Positions 35,288 to 44,772 are shown, numbered from the stretch's first letter. The stretch: 64,000 bases of DNA from Paenirhodobacter populi (GCF_004022215.1 NZ_SAUZ01000012.1:62001-126000), one strand, 5' to 3'. Translations and numbers: made by a program. Notes: generated by a model not told the origin, from the sequence alone.

Positions 35288-35309
35288 GCTCGGGGCCATG
35301 GCCCCGAGC
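35288..35309. repeat. 22-bp perfect palindrome
   Basis: Eleven-base arms beginning GCTCGGGGCCA meet at the centre with no spacer, followed by TTTGG. It lies just upstream of the broken DJ-1 gene. It could form a cruciform or hairpin, or be a dimer site; no family recognised. Confidence 0.5.
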
Positions 35310-35617
35310 TTTGGCCATCCTCAGGCGAGCAGATCAACGGTCCATCACGCTGAGAGCGGGGCTGGCCTGTATGAAGCTCCCGTTCCGTTTCGAGACCCTC
35401 GCGCGGTTGCGTTCCTTTTGCGGCGATCTGTCGTCGTGCCGTGCATGATCTTTCGGGCCTATGCGTCCAATCAGCCGATCAATCCAGACTTCAGACTTCG
35501 GAAACGGACTCATCCCCGCCAAGCGGCTTTGCACAGATGTGACCAACTGGCAGGTGCGACATGCGCGTCCGATCTTCTTCCCGATGCCGATGCGATTACT
35601 GTTCGTCGCGCGCAGCG
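35310..35617. other. Intergenic region, no recognised gene
   Basis: About 300 bases between the DJ-1 remnant and fahA (minus strand). Only short frames on both strands, no family motif. Probably decayed sequence at the edge of the ftrA rearrangement. Confidence 0.4.
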
Positions 35618-36949
35618 TCACGACGCCGCCGCAACGACCCCGGAGCAATCGCCGAAACCGATCGGGGCAAAGCCTTCGCGGCGGCAAAACCCTTTCAGCG
35701 TGACTTCGTCCCCGTCCTCCAGATAGCTGCGCATCTCGCCATTCGGTAGCCTGACGGGCTGTTGCCCGTTCACGGTCAGCTCAAGCAGGCTGCCGAGCTG
35801 ATCATCGACCGGCCCCGAGATCGTGCCCGTGCCGATCAGGTCGCCAGCCTCCATCTGGCAACCCGAAGAGGCGTGATGCGTCAGCAGTTGCTGCGGTGTC
35901 CAGTAAAGATGCCGCATGTTCGAGGTGATGATGGTCACCGCATCCTCGCCGGCGGAGAGCATCCTGCGGGTCCGCAGCTTCACCTCCAGCGCGATGTCGA
36001 ACGTTCCCGCCGCCTGATCCTGCGCAGAATGGAGATAGGGCAGGGGTTGCGGATCCTCCGCATCGCGCGGAGCCATGGGAACCCGGAACGGTGCAAGCGC
36101 ATAGGGCGTCAGCACCCAGGGCGAAACGGTCGTGCCGAAATTCTTTGCCAGGAACGGGCCAAGGGGCTTCATCTCCCACCGCTGGATGTCGCGTGCCGAC
36201 CAGTCGTTCAAAAGCCCGTAGCCCGCGATATGTTCACCGGCCTCGGCGATTGCGATCGTCTCTCCCCAGGCGGAAGGCTTGCCCAGATAGACCGCCATTT
36301 CCAGTTCGAGGTCCAGCTCGCGGCAGGGGCCGAAGCTGGGCGTGCCATTGCCCTGCGCCGCCATCAGCTGACCGCTTGGCCGGCGGACCGCCATGCCCGA
36401 GACCTTTACCGTCGAGGCGCGGCCATGATAGCCGATCGGCACCCATTTGTAGTTGTCGGGCAGGGGGTTCTCGGGCTGCAGGAGGGAGCCCGCGCGCACG
36501 GCGTGATGAATGCCGGCATAGAAGTCGGTGTAGTTCCCCACCCGCGTCGGGCGGTGCATCACGACATTCGTCTGCGGGTGGAGCAACTCCGCGCCATGCC
36601 GCGCCGCATCGCGGGGATCTGCCTCGTTCAGCAGTGCGAAGACAGCGTGGCGGAGCGCAATGCCAGTGGTGTGACCCGCGGCGAAAAAAGTGTTGAGGCT
36701 ATCGGTCGCAAGCAGATCGCGCGGGACCGCATTGCCCAGCAGCCCCATGTCATGCGCCGTCACGAGGTCGAGGACCTGATCGCCGATCGCCACGCCCACA
36801 TGCGTCTTCCCCTCTTCGGTTGAAAAGACGCCGAGTGGCAGATTCTGGATCGGAAATTCGGTATCGGGCGCATTCGCGCTCGGGACCCAGCTTTTCTGAG
36901 CAATGTCATGGGTGTGATCAATATCGAGGTACAAGGCCATCAAATCCAT
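35618..36949 (-). CDS. fahA: Fumarylacetoacetase
   Basis: 443 residues (an ATG three codons in, at 36940, is an alternative start). FAH motifs are plain: VGNYTDFYAGIHHAV with the catalytic His region and a Ca/Mg ligand, YHGRASTVKVSG, ELDLELEMAVYLG and NDWSARDIQRWEMKPLG. The enzyme cleaves fumarylacetoacetate to fumarate plus acetoacetate at the end of tyrosine catabolism. No homogentisate dioxygenase or maleylacetoacetate isomerase gene is adjacent. Instead the neighbours are a short-chain fatty acid carrier and a hydroxyacyl-CoA dehydrogenase, so the true substrate may be another acylpyruvate or diketone. Confidence 0.9.
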   Translation of the reverse strand: MDLMALYLDIDHTHDIAQKSWVPSANAPDTEFPIQNLPLGVFSTEEGKTHVGVAIGDQVLDLVTAHDMGLLGNAVPRDLLATDSLNTFFAAGHTTGIALRHAVFALLNEADPRDAARHGAELLHPQTNVVMHRPTRVGNYTDFYAGIHHAVRAGSLLQPENPLPDNYKWVPIGYHGRASTVKVSGMAVRRPSGQLMAAQGNGTPSFGPCRELDLELEMAVYLGKPSAWGETIAIAEAGEHIAGYGLLNDWSARDIQRWEMKPLGPFLAKNFGTTVSPWVLTPYALAPFRVPMAPRDAEDPQPLPYLHSAQDQAAGTFDIALEVKLRTRRMLSAGEDAVTIITSNMRHLYWTPQQLLTHHASSGCQMEAGDLIGTGTISGPVDDQLGSLLELTVNGQQPVRLPNGEMRSYLEDGDEVTLKGFCRREGFAPIGFGDCSGVVAAAS

Positions 36950-37096
36950 CCTGCGTTAGGTTCGGTCCGGGCCGATCCGCAAGCGCATCGGCGAAGTAAA
37001 CCTCCCCGGATGCCACCCGCTTGGCGGCTCCCGGAGAGGAGGCCCGCCGATACCGCGCACAGGCGGCGGAACCGGCGGGTCATCGGTATGGCTCCC

Positions 37097-38476
37097 CTAG
37101 AAGAATCTCGGGATCACGAGGAGCGCGACAGAGGTCACGACGAACCAGATGCACCACAGGAACGCCATGTAACCCCAGACATCCCTGAGCCGCATTCCCA
37201 CCACCGCCAGCGCGGGAATGACATAGAGCGGCTGCAGCAGATTGGTGGCCTGATCGCCGTAGACGAAGGCATTCACCACCAGGTTCAGATCCGCGCCCAG
37301 AAGCATCGCGGCATCGACCGTCATATCCCCCTGAACGATCCACTGTCCGCCTTGGGACGGGATGAACAGGTTCACGAAGGAGGTGGCGTAGTAGGTGTAA
37401 AGCGGCATCGTCTCGGCGGTCGAAAGCGAGGTGAAGAAACCGACCACCGCCACCGCCATGCCCGACTGGGCCATCATCCCCGCGATTCCGCCATAGAACG
37501 GAAACTGGATCATCACATCCGTCGCAAGCTTCAGGTTGTCGCGGTATGCGGTGATGAACTTCTCCGGCGTGTTGTAGAGAAAGAAGTTCAGGATGAGAAA
37601 GACGAAGATCACGAAGTTCAGCGTCAACGAGGAAAAGAGGCCGTTCGACACGATCGTGTAGACGATCATGGTCACGCCAAGCAGCCCCATCGCCCACATG
37701 ATCAACCGGCTGCCGTTCATCCGATCGGCAAGAGATTCCCCGGTGGAATCCAGCCTGGCCGCGGATGGTGGGGCAGGGGCCGCTTCGCTCCGGAACTCCA
37801 CTACCTGATGCGTCGGCGGCAGGGCCATGACCGCGATCAGCACGGTGATGGAGGCAAGGATCACCCAGATGACGATATTCGCCGGATTGTAGGTGGTCTC
37901 CGTCTGCGGAATGACGCCGATCTTGCCGGCAAGGAAATGCTCCGGGCTGGCCAGCAGCGCAAAGACGGTTCCCGTCGGGCTGAGGCACTGGCCAAGGATC
38001 ATCGTCGAATATCCCGCCGCGATCAGCATCGGAAAATGCAGTCCGGGGATCCGCTTGCTGAGCGCCATGGCCAGCACCGGCGTCACGATCAGCGCAAAGG
38101 CCCAGTTCACGAAACTGGCCAGATAGCCGAAGACCATCAGCAGCAGCACCGCCGAGATCGGGGTCCGCGCGAGTCCCGCCAGACGGTCGAGCCCGGCCGC
38201 GATCTGCGGCGAGCGCGCCGCGACCGCGCAGCAGACCACCATGAACGACATCTGGAAGGCGAAGGCGATCTGCGACCAGATGCCGTCATACCAGTATTGC
38301 GCCATGTCGAGCGGCGTGCTGCCGGTGAAAAGCACGCCGCAGACGAACAGGACCAGCGTGAAGATCAGGCAGAATACCAGCGGATCCGGAATGATCTTTT
38401 CTGCCGCGAAGTCGAATTTCTTGCTTAGTCGCCACAGGAATGAGCCGCCGCCCATCTGTCTCGTGTCGGTAATCAT
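37097..38476 (-). CDS. atoE: Short-chain fatty acid transporter, AtoE family
   Basis: 459 residues with about twelve hydrophobic spans. The family-specific blocks ARTPISAVLLLMVFGYLASF, NWAFALIVTPVLAMALSKRI and NLFIPSQGGQWIVQGDM are present. AtoE carries acetoacetate or butyrate into the cell. It lies between fahA and the 3-hydroxyacyl-CoA dehydrogenase gene, all on the minus strand, with 147 and 25 bp gaps. Since FahA releases acetoacetate, an acetoacetate carrier in the same cluster is coherent. Confidence 0.9.
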   Translation of the reverse strand: MITDTRQMGGGSFLWRLSKKFDFAAEKIIPDPLVFCLIFTLVLFVCGVLFTGSTPLDMAQYWYDGIWSQIAFAFQMSFMVVCCAVAARSPQIAAGLDRLAGLARTPISAVLLLMVFGYLASFVNWAFALIVTPVLAMALSKRIPGLHFPMLIAAGYSTMILGQCLSPTGTVFALLASPEHFLAGKIGVIPQTETTYNPANIVIWVILASITVLIAVMALPPTHQVVEFRSEAAPAPPSAARLDSTGESLADRMNGSRLIMWAMGLLGVTMIVYTIVSNGLFSSLTLNFVIFVFLILNFFLYNTPEKFITAYRDNLKLATDVMIQFPFYGGIAGMMAQSGMAVAVVGFFTSLSTAETMPLYTYYATSFVNLFIPSQGGQWIVQGDMTVDAAMLLGADLNLVVNAFVYGDQATNLLQPLYVIPALAVVGMRLRDVWGYMAFLWCIWFVVTSVALLVIPRFF

Positions 38477-38501
38477 GGTTCTCTCCTCCCCTGGAACCGG
38501 T

Positions 38502-39449
38502 TCAGTTCTGCTCCGTGACCGCGAGCTGGCGGATCAGACGGATATGGAAATCGCGCGTCACCTGGCTCCTGCGATCATCGGCATAGGCAAAGAACCCCTC
38601 GCCGGTCTTGAGGCCGAGCTTGTTCTCGGCGATCTTCTGGCGAAGAAGGTCACTCGCCTTCTGTGCGCTGCTGATGGCCGGCAGAAGATTGTCGCCCACC
38701 GTGCACCAGATATCGAGGCCGCCGAAATCCGCGATTTCGAGCTGGCCGGTCGTCGCATAACGAAAGGCCGGGCCGTATTTCAGGGCGGCGTCGATATCCT
38801 CGGGCGAAGCGGCGCCCATCTCGATGAGCGAGAATACCTCTCGCGCGATGCCTTGCTGAATGCGGTTGGCGATCAGGCCGGGAATGTTCGCAAGCACGCG
38901 GATCGTCTTCTTGCCGATGCCGGTGAACAGCCTTTCGACCCGTTCGAGCGCGTCATCGGGCATGTTCCCGAACTGCGAAAGCTCGACCAGCGGCACCAGA
39001 TGCGCCGGATTATACCAGTGGCAGATCAGGCAGCTTTTCACCCGCTCCGGGCGCACCCCGTCGATCATGTCGAAAAGATCGAGGCTTGAGGTATTGCTCG
39101 CCAGAATGGTTCCCGGGTCGCAAAGTGCGTCGAGCGCGCGGAACAGGTCCCGCTTCATCCCGATGTCCTCGGGTATGGCCTCGATGACAAAATCGCTGCC
39201 CTTCACCGTGCTGGCCAGATCCTCGCAAAAGGTGATCCGCCCAAGAATCTGGTCGATCGAAGCGGTCTCGATCCTGCCCATCTCGGCCAGAAGACCCAGT
39301 TCTTCGGCGATGCTCGCCAGGGCCTTTTCCTGCGTGGCCCGGAACTTTTCGTAAACCCGGACCTCATATCCAAAGCGCGCGAAGGTTTCCGCGATGCCGT
39401 GGCCCATTGTCCCGGCACCGATGATCGCAATATCCCTGATTTCCGTCAT
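38502..39449 (-). CDS. 3-hydroxyacyl-CoA dehydrogenase family protein
   Basis: 315 residues from the ATG at 39449, which has a strong ribosome-binding site (GGGAGGAGG) and starts right at the Rossmann fold. Dinucleotide motif AIIGAGTMGHGIAETFARFG near 7-26, the NAD-side VIEAIPEDIGMKRDLF, the active-site region ILASNTSSLDL and HWYNPAHLVPLVEL (His) are visible. The family oxidises 3-hydroxybutyryl-CoA or related 3-hydroxyacids (including carnitine and gulonate types). First gene of a minus-strand operon with atoE and fahA. Confidence 0.85.
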   Translation of the reverse strand: MTEIRDIAIIGAGTMGHGIAETFARFGYEVRVYEKFRATQEKALASIAEELGLLAEMGRIETASIDQILGRITFCEDLASTVKGSDFVIEAIPEDIGMKRDLFRALDALCDPGTILASNTSSLDLFDMIDGVRPERVKSCLICHWYNPAHLVPLVELSQFGNMPDDALERVERLFTGIGKKTIRVLANIPGLIANRIQQGIAREVFSLIEMGAASPEDIDAALKYGPAFRYATTGQLEIADFGGLDIWCTVGDNLLPAISSAQKASDLLRQKIAENKLGLKTGEGFFAYADDRRSQVTRDFHIRLIRQLAVTEQN

Positions 39450-39656
39450 GTCGTCCTCCTCCCTTGCAGTGCGGGTGCGCGAAGCCATTCCCCCGGAACA
39501 TGTTCCGGGCGGCAGCACCGCTCTGCTTTGACATTTCTCTCCCATCTCCGGCCCTGAGGGGCCGAAGTCCCGGCGCAGCCTCAGCTATCGCCACTTCTTG
39601 GGCCGCTACGGCCCCGTCACGCTACCTCCTCCGGAACCTCCCACAGCGCTTTCTGG

Positions 39657-40337
39657 TCAGGGCCTCTCCCGATCAGGATAGACATTGGCCAGGGTGGAAT
39701 TCAGATGTTCATGCAGCAGCTCCAGCGCGCGTGTCTCATCGCGGCTCAGGGCGGCATGCGCCAGAACCCGGTGCATCTGCATGAAGTCGTCGGCGTCGAT
39801 CAACCTGCGCATGTTGGAGCGCCGATACCGATAGGCCTGATTGTAAAGATCGCGCGCCAGTTCGGTGAGACGCGGAGAACCGGACCCACCGATCAGCTTG
39901 GCGTGGAACTGGTGATGCAGTTGGTCGAACTGCTCTCCGCCCGCGCCGAAATTCGATCCGGCCCGTTCGACGTAAAGCTGCAAACGGTGCAGTGAGGCGA
40001 CCAGCTCTCCTTCCCATTCGTCACCGCCCTGCCGCATCGACAGACGCAGGGCCTCTTGCTCGACAAGAAAGCGGACACGGGTGATGTCGTGCAGATCCTC
40101 ATAGTTCATGCCGCGCACATGAAAGCCGCGCCGCCCGACCGCAGCGACAAGATTCTGCGACGTCAGACGCGACAACGCCTCGCGGATGGGCGTGGCCCCG
40201 ATGCCATATCGTTCGGAAAGGTCGATGACCGCCAGCCTTGCTCCCGGCTCAAGAACGCCCTGAAGGATCTCGCGCTGCAGCAACTGCGCAGCCTTCTCGG
40301 TCAGGGTTCCTTCCTCTGGCGCAGCCTTGTTTGTCAC
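39657..40337 (-). CDS. GntR-family regulator (FCD type)
   Basis: 226 residues beginning with a GTG at 40337, preceded by GGAGAGGAGGGG. Winged helix at residues 12-75 (LLQREILQGVLEPGARLAVI, YGIGATPIREALSRLTSQNL). The C-terminal FCD helical domain has metal-site histidines in LHHQFHAKLIGG and HRVLAHAAL. Same strand and 207 bp upstream of the dehydrogenase-atoE-fahA genes, so it probably controls them in response to an acid ligand. Confidence 0.9.
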   Translation of the reverse strand: MTNKAAPEEGTLTEKAAQLLQREILQGVLEPGARLAVIDLSERYGIGATPIREALSRLTSQNLVAAVGRRGFHVRGMNYEDLHDITRVRFLVEQEALRLSMRQGGDEWEGELVASLHRLQLYVERAGSNFGAGGEQFDQLHHQFHAKLIGGSGSPRLTELARDLYNQAYRYRRSNMRRLIDADDFMQMHRVLAHAALSRDETRALELLHEHLNSTLANVYPDRERP

Positions 40338-40369
40338 CAGCCCCTCCTCTCCGATATGCAGCCCGTGCG

Positions 40370-40430
40370 ACGATGTTATTTTTCATTCTATATATAAAAA
40401 TCGATTCTGTGCAAAAATAAAATCTGGGAG
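40370..40430. promoter_or_regulatory. AT-rich control region upstream of the GntR gene
   Basis: A sharply AT-rich patch in GC-rich surroundings, with ATTTTT (40378-40383) and AAAAAT (40396-40401) forming an imperfect dyad around TCTATATA. Good place for promoter and GntR autoregulation. Confidence 0.4.
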
Positions 40431-40569
40431 GGCGGTTCGTGCCGCTTTCTGCTCATCAGGTCCTGACCTGTGCAGAAAGACGTTGTTGCGGAAGTCGGGC
40501 GTGATCGGGCACGCCCTTTTCCCCGTTGAGTTCAGAGCGCCGGTAGACTTCACGCAGCCATCCTCGGTT

Positions 40570-41030
40570 TCTGGGCGGGTAGCCGATCGCTTCGTCCGGC
40601 GAGCCGAAGGGATTGATGATCGCGAGCGGTCAGAAGGGTTCGGTCTTCAGGACATCTGCCTCATCCGGCAGGTCCGCAAACACCGTCGGCGGGAAAAAAT
40701 AGCCCTCGCGGTTCAGCCGCTTGCCGCCACACAGCAGTCTGGCGCCCTTGGCCTCGGCGCCCGCGGTCAAGGCCTCCAGCGCATCGACGCGGCGGTGGTC
40801 GGCAACGGGACCCATCTGCGCGTCGGGATCCATCCCGTCCCCCACGCGGATCGACCGGGCCTTTTCAAGGAAGGCTTCGGTGAACGGCCGGCAAAGACTT
40901 TCAGCACGAAGAACCGGGTGGGCGCAGTGCAAACCTGCCCAGAATTGCGGTATTTCCGCGTCGCACAGGCCAGCCCCGCCGCCACCGGATCGGCATCCTC
41001 GGCGACGATCATATCATCCCCCCAACGGCG
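40570..41030 (-). pseudogene. Aldehyde dehydrogenase C-terminal fragment
   Basis: Minus-strand pieces read DDMIVAEDADPVAAGLACAT, RNSGQVCTAPTRFFVLKVF (catalytic cysteine of NSGQVC), then after a frame change FTEAFLEKARSIRVGDGMDP, AQMGPVADHRRVDALEALTA, GYFFPPTVFADLP and KTEPF. A stop interrupts EPF-PLAIINPFGSPDEAIG, after which the sequence decays. This is the middle of a succinate-semialdehyde-type dehydrogenase with the N-terminal half and the end missing. It lies directly downstream of the LysR gene (41037-41930). Confidence 0.8.
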
Positions 41031-41036
41031 GAAGCG

Positions 41037-41930
41037 CTACATTGCCCGCATGGAGACCTGAGCCGCCGCCTGAAGTGCGCGTTCCAACTGGAATACGGCG
41101 GCCCGTTGCGGACGGCCCACTGGTTGTTCGAGGTAGTAATTGCCCGGCCCCGGCGTCCTCGGGACCAGCGGGCAGACCTGCAGGCCCAGAGCCTTGGCCA
41201 GCGGCGCGCAGACGGGGTAATGGCCGATCGCCAGCCCCATGCCCTGACTGACCATGACGAGCGCAAGAGGCGTCGTGTCGACGATCTCGATTCTGAGGTG
41301 CCGGTCCGGCATCGGTCCGAAATTGTGGTGGAGCAGCGCGGCCCAGCCCATCACATGCGGGGCAAGGTCGAACAGCCGGAATGACGACAGCAGGTCGTCA
41401 AGGCTGTCGAGCCGGGCGACATCTTCCGCCCGTCCGAGGACCACATGGCTCATCCCCATCAGCCAGCCCGGATGGCGCACCAGCCGCGGCTCATCGCCGA
41501 AGCGTATGGCCAGATCCGGCGCATCGCCCCGGCTGACCCCCTCCATGACGACATCGACACGGATCAAGGGATTGTCGCGCTCGAAATCGGCGATGACACG
41601 GGGTAGCCAGCTCATCGCCATCAGCTGACTGGCAAGCAGGGTGATCCGCTCGACACGCTGCCGCGCGAAGAGGAGGGAGGCCTTGCTTTCGATCGTCGCG
41701 AGGGACACCTGAACCGTGGGGAGGAAATCGCTTCCCTCGGTCGTCAGGGTCACGCGATTGGGCGCGCGCTCGAACAGCGGCCGGCCAAGCGAGGTTTCCA
41801 GCGCAAGGACCTGCTGGCTGACGGCGGCGGCCGACATGTTCAGCTCCTGCGCGGCTCTGGCGAAGCTCTGATGCCGTGCGGCAGCCTCGAACACGCGGAG
41901 CCAGTTCAGGGAGGGAATGAGCGATGACAT
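41037..41930 (-). CDS. LysR-family regulator, GcvA-like
   Basis: 297 residues. N-terminal winged helix SLNWLRVFEAAARHQSFARA with AQELNMSAAAVSQQVLALE; effector domain of the GcvA/AmpR type, ending in QLERALQAAAQVSMRAM. It is divergent from an opine-type transport and oxidation cluster with a 138-bp gap, the standard arrangement for LysR activators such as OccR and NocR. The gap includes a possible T-N11-A box (ACTGTATCCATAAACC) but no strong dyad. Confidence 0.85.
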   Translation of the reverse strand: MSSLIPSLNWLRVFEAAARHQSFARAAQELNMSAAAVSQQVLALETSLGRPLFERAPNRVTLTTEGSDFLPTVQVSLATIESKASLLFARQRVERITLLASQLMAMSWLPRVIADFERDNPLIRVDVVMEGVSRGDAPDLAIRFGDEPRLVRHPGWLMGMSHVVLGRAEDVARLDSLDDLLSSFRLFDLAPHVMGWAALLHHNFGPMPDRHLRIEIVDTTPLALVMVSQGMGLAIGHYPVCAPLAKALGLQVCPLVPRTPGPGNYYLEQPVGRPQRAAVFQLERALQAAAQVSMRAM

Positions 41931-42068
41931 CGGCTTTCAGCATAAGCTCAGCTTGGTCTCAGATCAAACAGATACTGTATCCATAAACCTCGATCGAGCC
42001 GCTAAGGAAAAAGGGCTTCGGTCCGGACTGCCGGCCCGTCGACAAAACAAACAAAAGGAAACAGGGAA

Positions 42069-42911
42069 ATGCTTGCACGTCACATGACGCTTGCGCTTGC
42101 GATTCTGCCTCTCATTGCCGGGGCGGCCGCCGCGCAGAACCTGCCGGAACGCATCACCATCGCGACCGAGGGGGCCTATCCCCCGTGGAACTATTCTGCC
42201 GCCGACGGCTCTCTCGTCGGCTATGAGATCGACCTGATCCCGATCCTGTGTGAACGGATGAAGATCGAATGCACCGTGGTCGCGCAGGAATGGAACGGCA
42301 TCATTCCCGGCCTGACCGTCGGGCGATACGACGCGATCATGGCCTCGATGGGCGTGACCGAGGAACGCACCAAGGTCGTCGCCTTCTCCCGGCCCTATGC
42401 CAAGGCGCCGAACGGATTTCTGGCGATGGGCGACACCAGCCTTGCGGAACTGCCGGATACGGGTCTGTCCTTCGATCTGACGAATGCACCTGACGAGGCG
42501 TCCAGCGCCATCGACACGCTGAAGGCGGGTCTGGCCGGCAAGGTGATCGGCGTGCAGACCGGCTCGACCGCGGCGAGCTTCGTCTCGGAATATTTCAAGG
42601 GCCTGAACATCCGCGAATATCCGTCGTTCGAGCAGCTTGGCCTTGAACTCTCCGCCGGGCGCATCGACGTCGCCGTGGCCAATGTCACCGCCTTCAAGGC
42701 CGTCATCGACGCGAACCCGGCGCTGGTCTTCACCGGCCCGACCTTCTCGGGCGGGGTGCTGGGTATGGGCACGACCAACGTCGCCCTGCGCAAGGGTGAC
42801 GACGCGCTGCGCGAGGCCTTCGACGATGCCATCACGGCGGTCAACGAGGATGGCACCAACAAGGCGCTGACCGAAAAGTGGTTCGGCGTCGACATTTCCA
42901 TCCACGAGTGA
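42069..42911 (+). CDS. Amino-acid/opine-type periplasmic binding protein
   Basis: 280 residues with a signal peptide (HMTLALAILPLIAGAAAAQ). Family 3 pattern: ERITIATEGAYPPWNYSAAD at the mature start, LVGYEIDLIPILCERMKIEC, VAQEWNGIIPGLTVGRYDAI and MASMGVTEERTKVVAFSRPY. Such proteins bind lysine/arginine/ornithine, histidine, octopine or nopaline. Good ribosome-binding site (AAAGGAAACAGGG). Encoded ahead of an oxidase and two permeases plus ATPase on the same strand, as in the occ and noc opine operons. Confidence 0.9.
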   Translation: MLARHMTLALAILPLIAGAAAAQNLPERITIATEGAYPPWNYSAADGSLVGYEIDLIPILCERMKIECTVVAQEWNGIIPGLTVGRYDAIMASMGVTEERTKVVAFSRPYAKAPNGFLAMGDTSLAELPDTGLSFDLTNAPDEASSAIDTLKAGLAGKVIGVQTGSTAASFVSEYFKGLNIREYPSFEQLGLELSAGRIDVAVANVTAFKAVIDANPALVFTGPTFSGGVLGMGTTNVALRKGDDALREAFDDAITAVNEDGTNKALTEKWFGVDISIHE

Positions 42912-42994
42912 CGCGGCCTCCCCTCCCTGCGGGGAGGGGACCTCCCCCCGGTCGCGTTGCTGCGATCCGACCCCATCCACAGACAGGTGCCGAC

Positions 42995-43297
42995 ATGTTT
43001 ACGCCCATCGGGTCCGCCGAGGCGACGATAACCATTTTCATGGACGACACGCCGATCCCGGCCCGCCCGGGGGAGACGATCGCGGCATGCCTGCTGCGGG
43101 CCGGCCTGTCCCGCTTCCGCACCACGCCGGTCAGCGGGGCGCCGAGGCTGCCCTATTGCATGATCGGGCATTGCTTCGACTGTCTGGTGGAGATCGACGG
43201 CGTCGGAAGCCGTCAGGCCTGCCTCTCGCCGGTCTCGGATGGGATGCGGGTCCGCACGCAGCAGGGCGCGGCCACGATCGACGGAGTCTCCCCGTGA
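42995..43297 (+). CDS. 2Fe-2S small subunit of a three-part amine oxidase/dehydrogenase (HcnA/OoxA-N type)
   Basis: 100 residues from the ATG at 42995. Ferredoxin-like Fer2_4 domain with cysteines in YCMIGHCFDC and in RQACLSPV, spaced for one [2Fe-2S] cluster. Equivalent to the gamma subunit of hydrogen cyanide synthase, D-hydroxyproline dehydrogenase and opine oxidases. Its stop overlaps the next start (TGATG), so subunits are made together. Confidence 0.85.
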   Translation: MFTPIGSAEATITIFMDDTPIPARPGETIAACLLRAGLSRFRTTPVSGAPRLPYCMIGHCFDCLVEIDGVGSRQACLSPVSDGMRVRTQQGAATIDGVSP

Positions 43298-44772
43298 TGA
43301 ACGCCCTGTCCTTCGGAGCGCCCGCCGCCGATGCGGATGTGATCGTCATCGGGGCCGGCCCGGCCGGCATGTCGGCGGCCATCGACCTCGCGGCTGCCGG
43401 GAGGCGGGTCATCGTCCTCGACATGCAACCCGCGCCGGGCGGCCAGATCTTCCGCGCGCTCGAGGCGAATTTCGCGGATCCGGAAACCGGGGCGCTTCTG
43501 GCGGCGCTCGGCCCCGCCTACAGCGCGGGCAAGGCGCTGATGCAGGCCTTTCGCGCAACGCCGGGGATCGACTATCGGCCCGAGACGACGGTCTGGGACC
43601 TGCGCGCCGATGGCACGGTCGGCTGGCTCCGGGGCGGCGCGGCGGGCTATCTGCGCGCCCCGCAGGTCGTGCTTGCAAGCGGCGCGATGGAACGGCCGAC
43701 GCCCTTTCCGGGCTGGACCCTGCCCGGCGTGATGACCGCCGGCGCGGTGCAGACGCTGATCAAGGCCGGGCGCCTGAGGCCCGAGGGGCGCATCGTCCTT
43801 GCGGGCACGGGGCCGCTGATCTTCCTTCTGGCGGAACAGTTGCGACGCCTCGGCGTGAAGCCGGCGCTGATCGCGCGCACGGACCGCCTGCGCGACAAGA
43901 TCGCCGCGCTGGCACAGCTGCGCCCCGCCGCCTTGCCCGCCGTCGTCAAGGGGCTGGACTGGCTCGCGCGTCTGCGGCTGGCGGGCATCCCGATGCGCAC
44001 GGGCATCACCGAACTGGCGGCGAAAGGGACGGAGCGGGTCGAGGCCGTGAGCATGAAGGTCTCGGGCAAGACGCTGGACCTGCCCTGCGACCTGCTGGTG
44101 GTCCATGACGGCATCGTGCCCTCGGTCGATCTGGCGCATTGCGCCGGGCTGGCGCTCGAATGGCGGGATTCGGAGGCAAGCTGGCGGCCGAGGACATCGC
44201 CCGATGGCCGGGCGGAGCTGGTGCCCGGGCCGTCCCTGACGGCAGGGCCGTGCCGCATCCGGATATCGGGCGATGCCCGGCGGATCGGCGGGGCCGAGGC
44301 CGCCATCGCGCATGGGCGGCATGTCGCGGCGGCGATCCTGGGGGCCGCGGCCTCGGACACCGCCGCCGACGTCCGGCAAGCGATGGCCGCGCGGGGCTTC
44401 ATCGACGCGGCCTTTCCGCCCGGACTGGCGAAACATCTGCCCGCTGACACAACCACCGTCTGCCGCTGCGAAGAGATCACCGCCGGCACGCTGCGCACAC
44501 AGATCCGTGCCGGAGCGACCGAGATGAACCAGATCCGCGGGATCACGCGCTGCGGCATGGGGCCGTGTCAGGGGCGGAACTGCGCCGTCACATTGGCCCG
44601 CATCCTTGAAGCTGAATGTTCCGCGCCGCCCGTTCCCTTCCATGCCCGCCCCCCGGTTCGGCCGCTGCCGCTCGGCGCGCTGGCGGGTTTGACGGGGCTG
44701 GATCCTGAACTCGCGCAAGTCGTGTCGCTCGAAGACAAGCCCGTTGCCGCCGGAGATGATGCCGATGAATAG
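43297..44772 (+). CDS. FAD/NAD-binding large subunit of amine oxidase (HcnB/OoxA type)
   Basis: 491 residues. FAD motif VIVIGAGPAGMSAAIDLAAA at residues 14-33, a second nucleotide motif near IVLAGTGPLIFLLAEQL, and a C-terminal BFD-type iron-sulphur site with VCRCEEITAG and CGMGPCQGRNC. This layout marks the alpha subunit that passes electrons between the substrate flavin (next gene) and the cluster, in octopine/nopaline oxidase or D-hydroxyproline dehydrogenase. The start at 43297 is forced by the overlap with the upstream stop and by the flavin motif position. Confidence 0.85.
   Translation: MNALSFGAPAADADVIVIGAGPAGMSAAIDLAAAGRRVIVLDMQPAPGGQIFRALEANFADPETGALLAALGPAYSAGKALMQAFRATPGIDYRPETTVWDLRADGTVGWLRGGAAGYLRAPQVVLASGAMERPTPFPGWTLPGVMTAGAVQTLIKAGRLRPEGRIVLAGTGPLIFLLAEQLRRLGVKPALIARTDRLRDKIAALAQLRPAALPAVVKGLDWLARLRLAGIPMRTGITELAAKGTERVEAVSMKVSGKTLDLPCDLLVVHDGIVPSVDLAHCAGLALEWRDSEASWRPRTSPDGRAELVPGPSLTAGPCRIRISGDARRIGGAEAAIAHGRHVAAAILGAAASDTAADVRQAMAARGFIDAAFPPGLAKHLPADTTTVCRCEEITAGTLRTQIRAGATEMNQIRGITRCGMGPCQGRNCAVTLARILEAECSAPPVPFHARPPVRPLPLGALAGLTGLDPELAQVVSLEDKPVAAGDDADE

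Noticed and set aside
40570-40620. Structured repeat copy in the aldehyde dehydrogenase remnant
   Set aside because: CCATCCTCGGTTTC resembles the loop only loosely and there is no stem.
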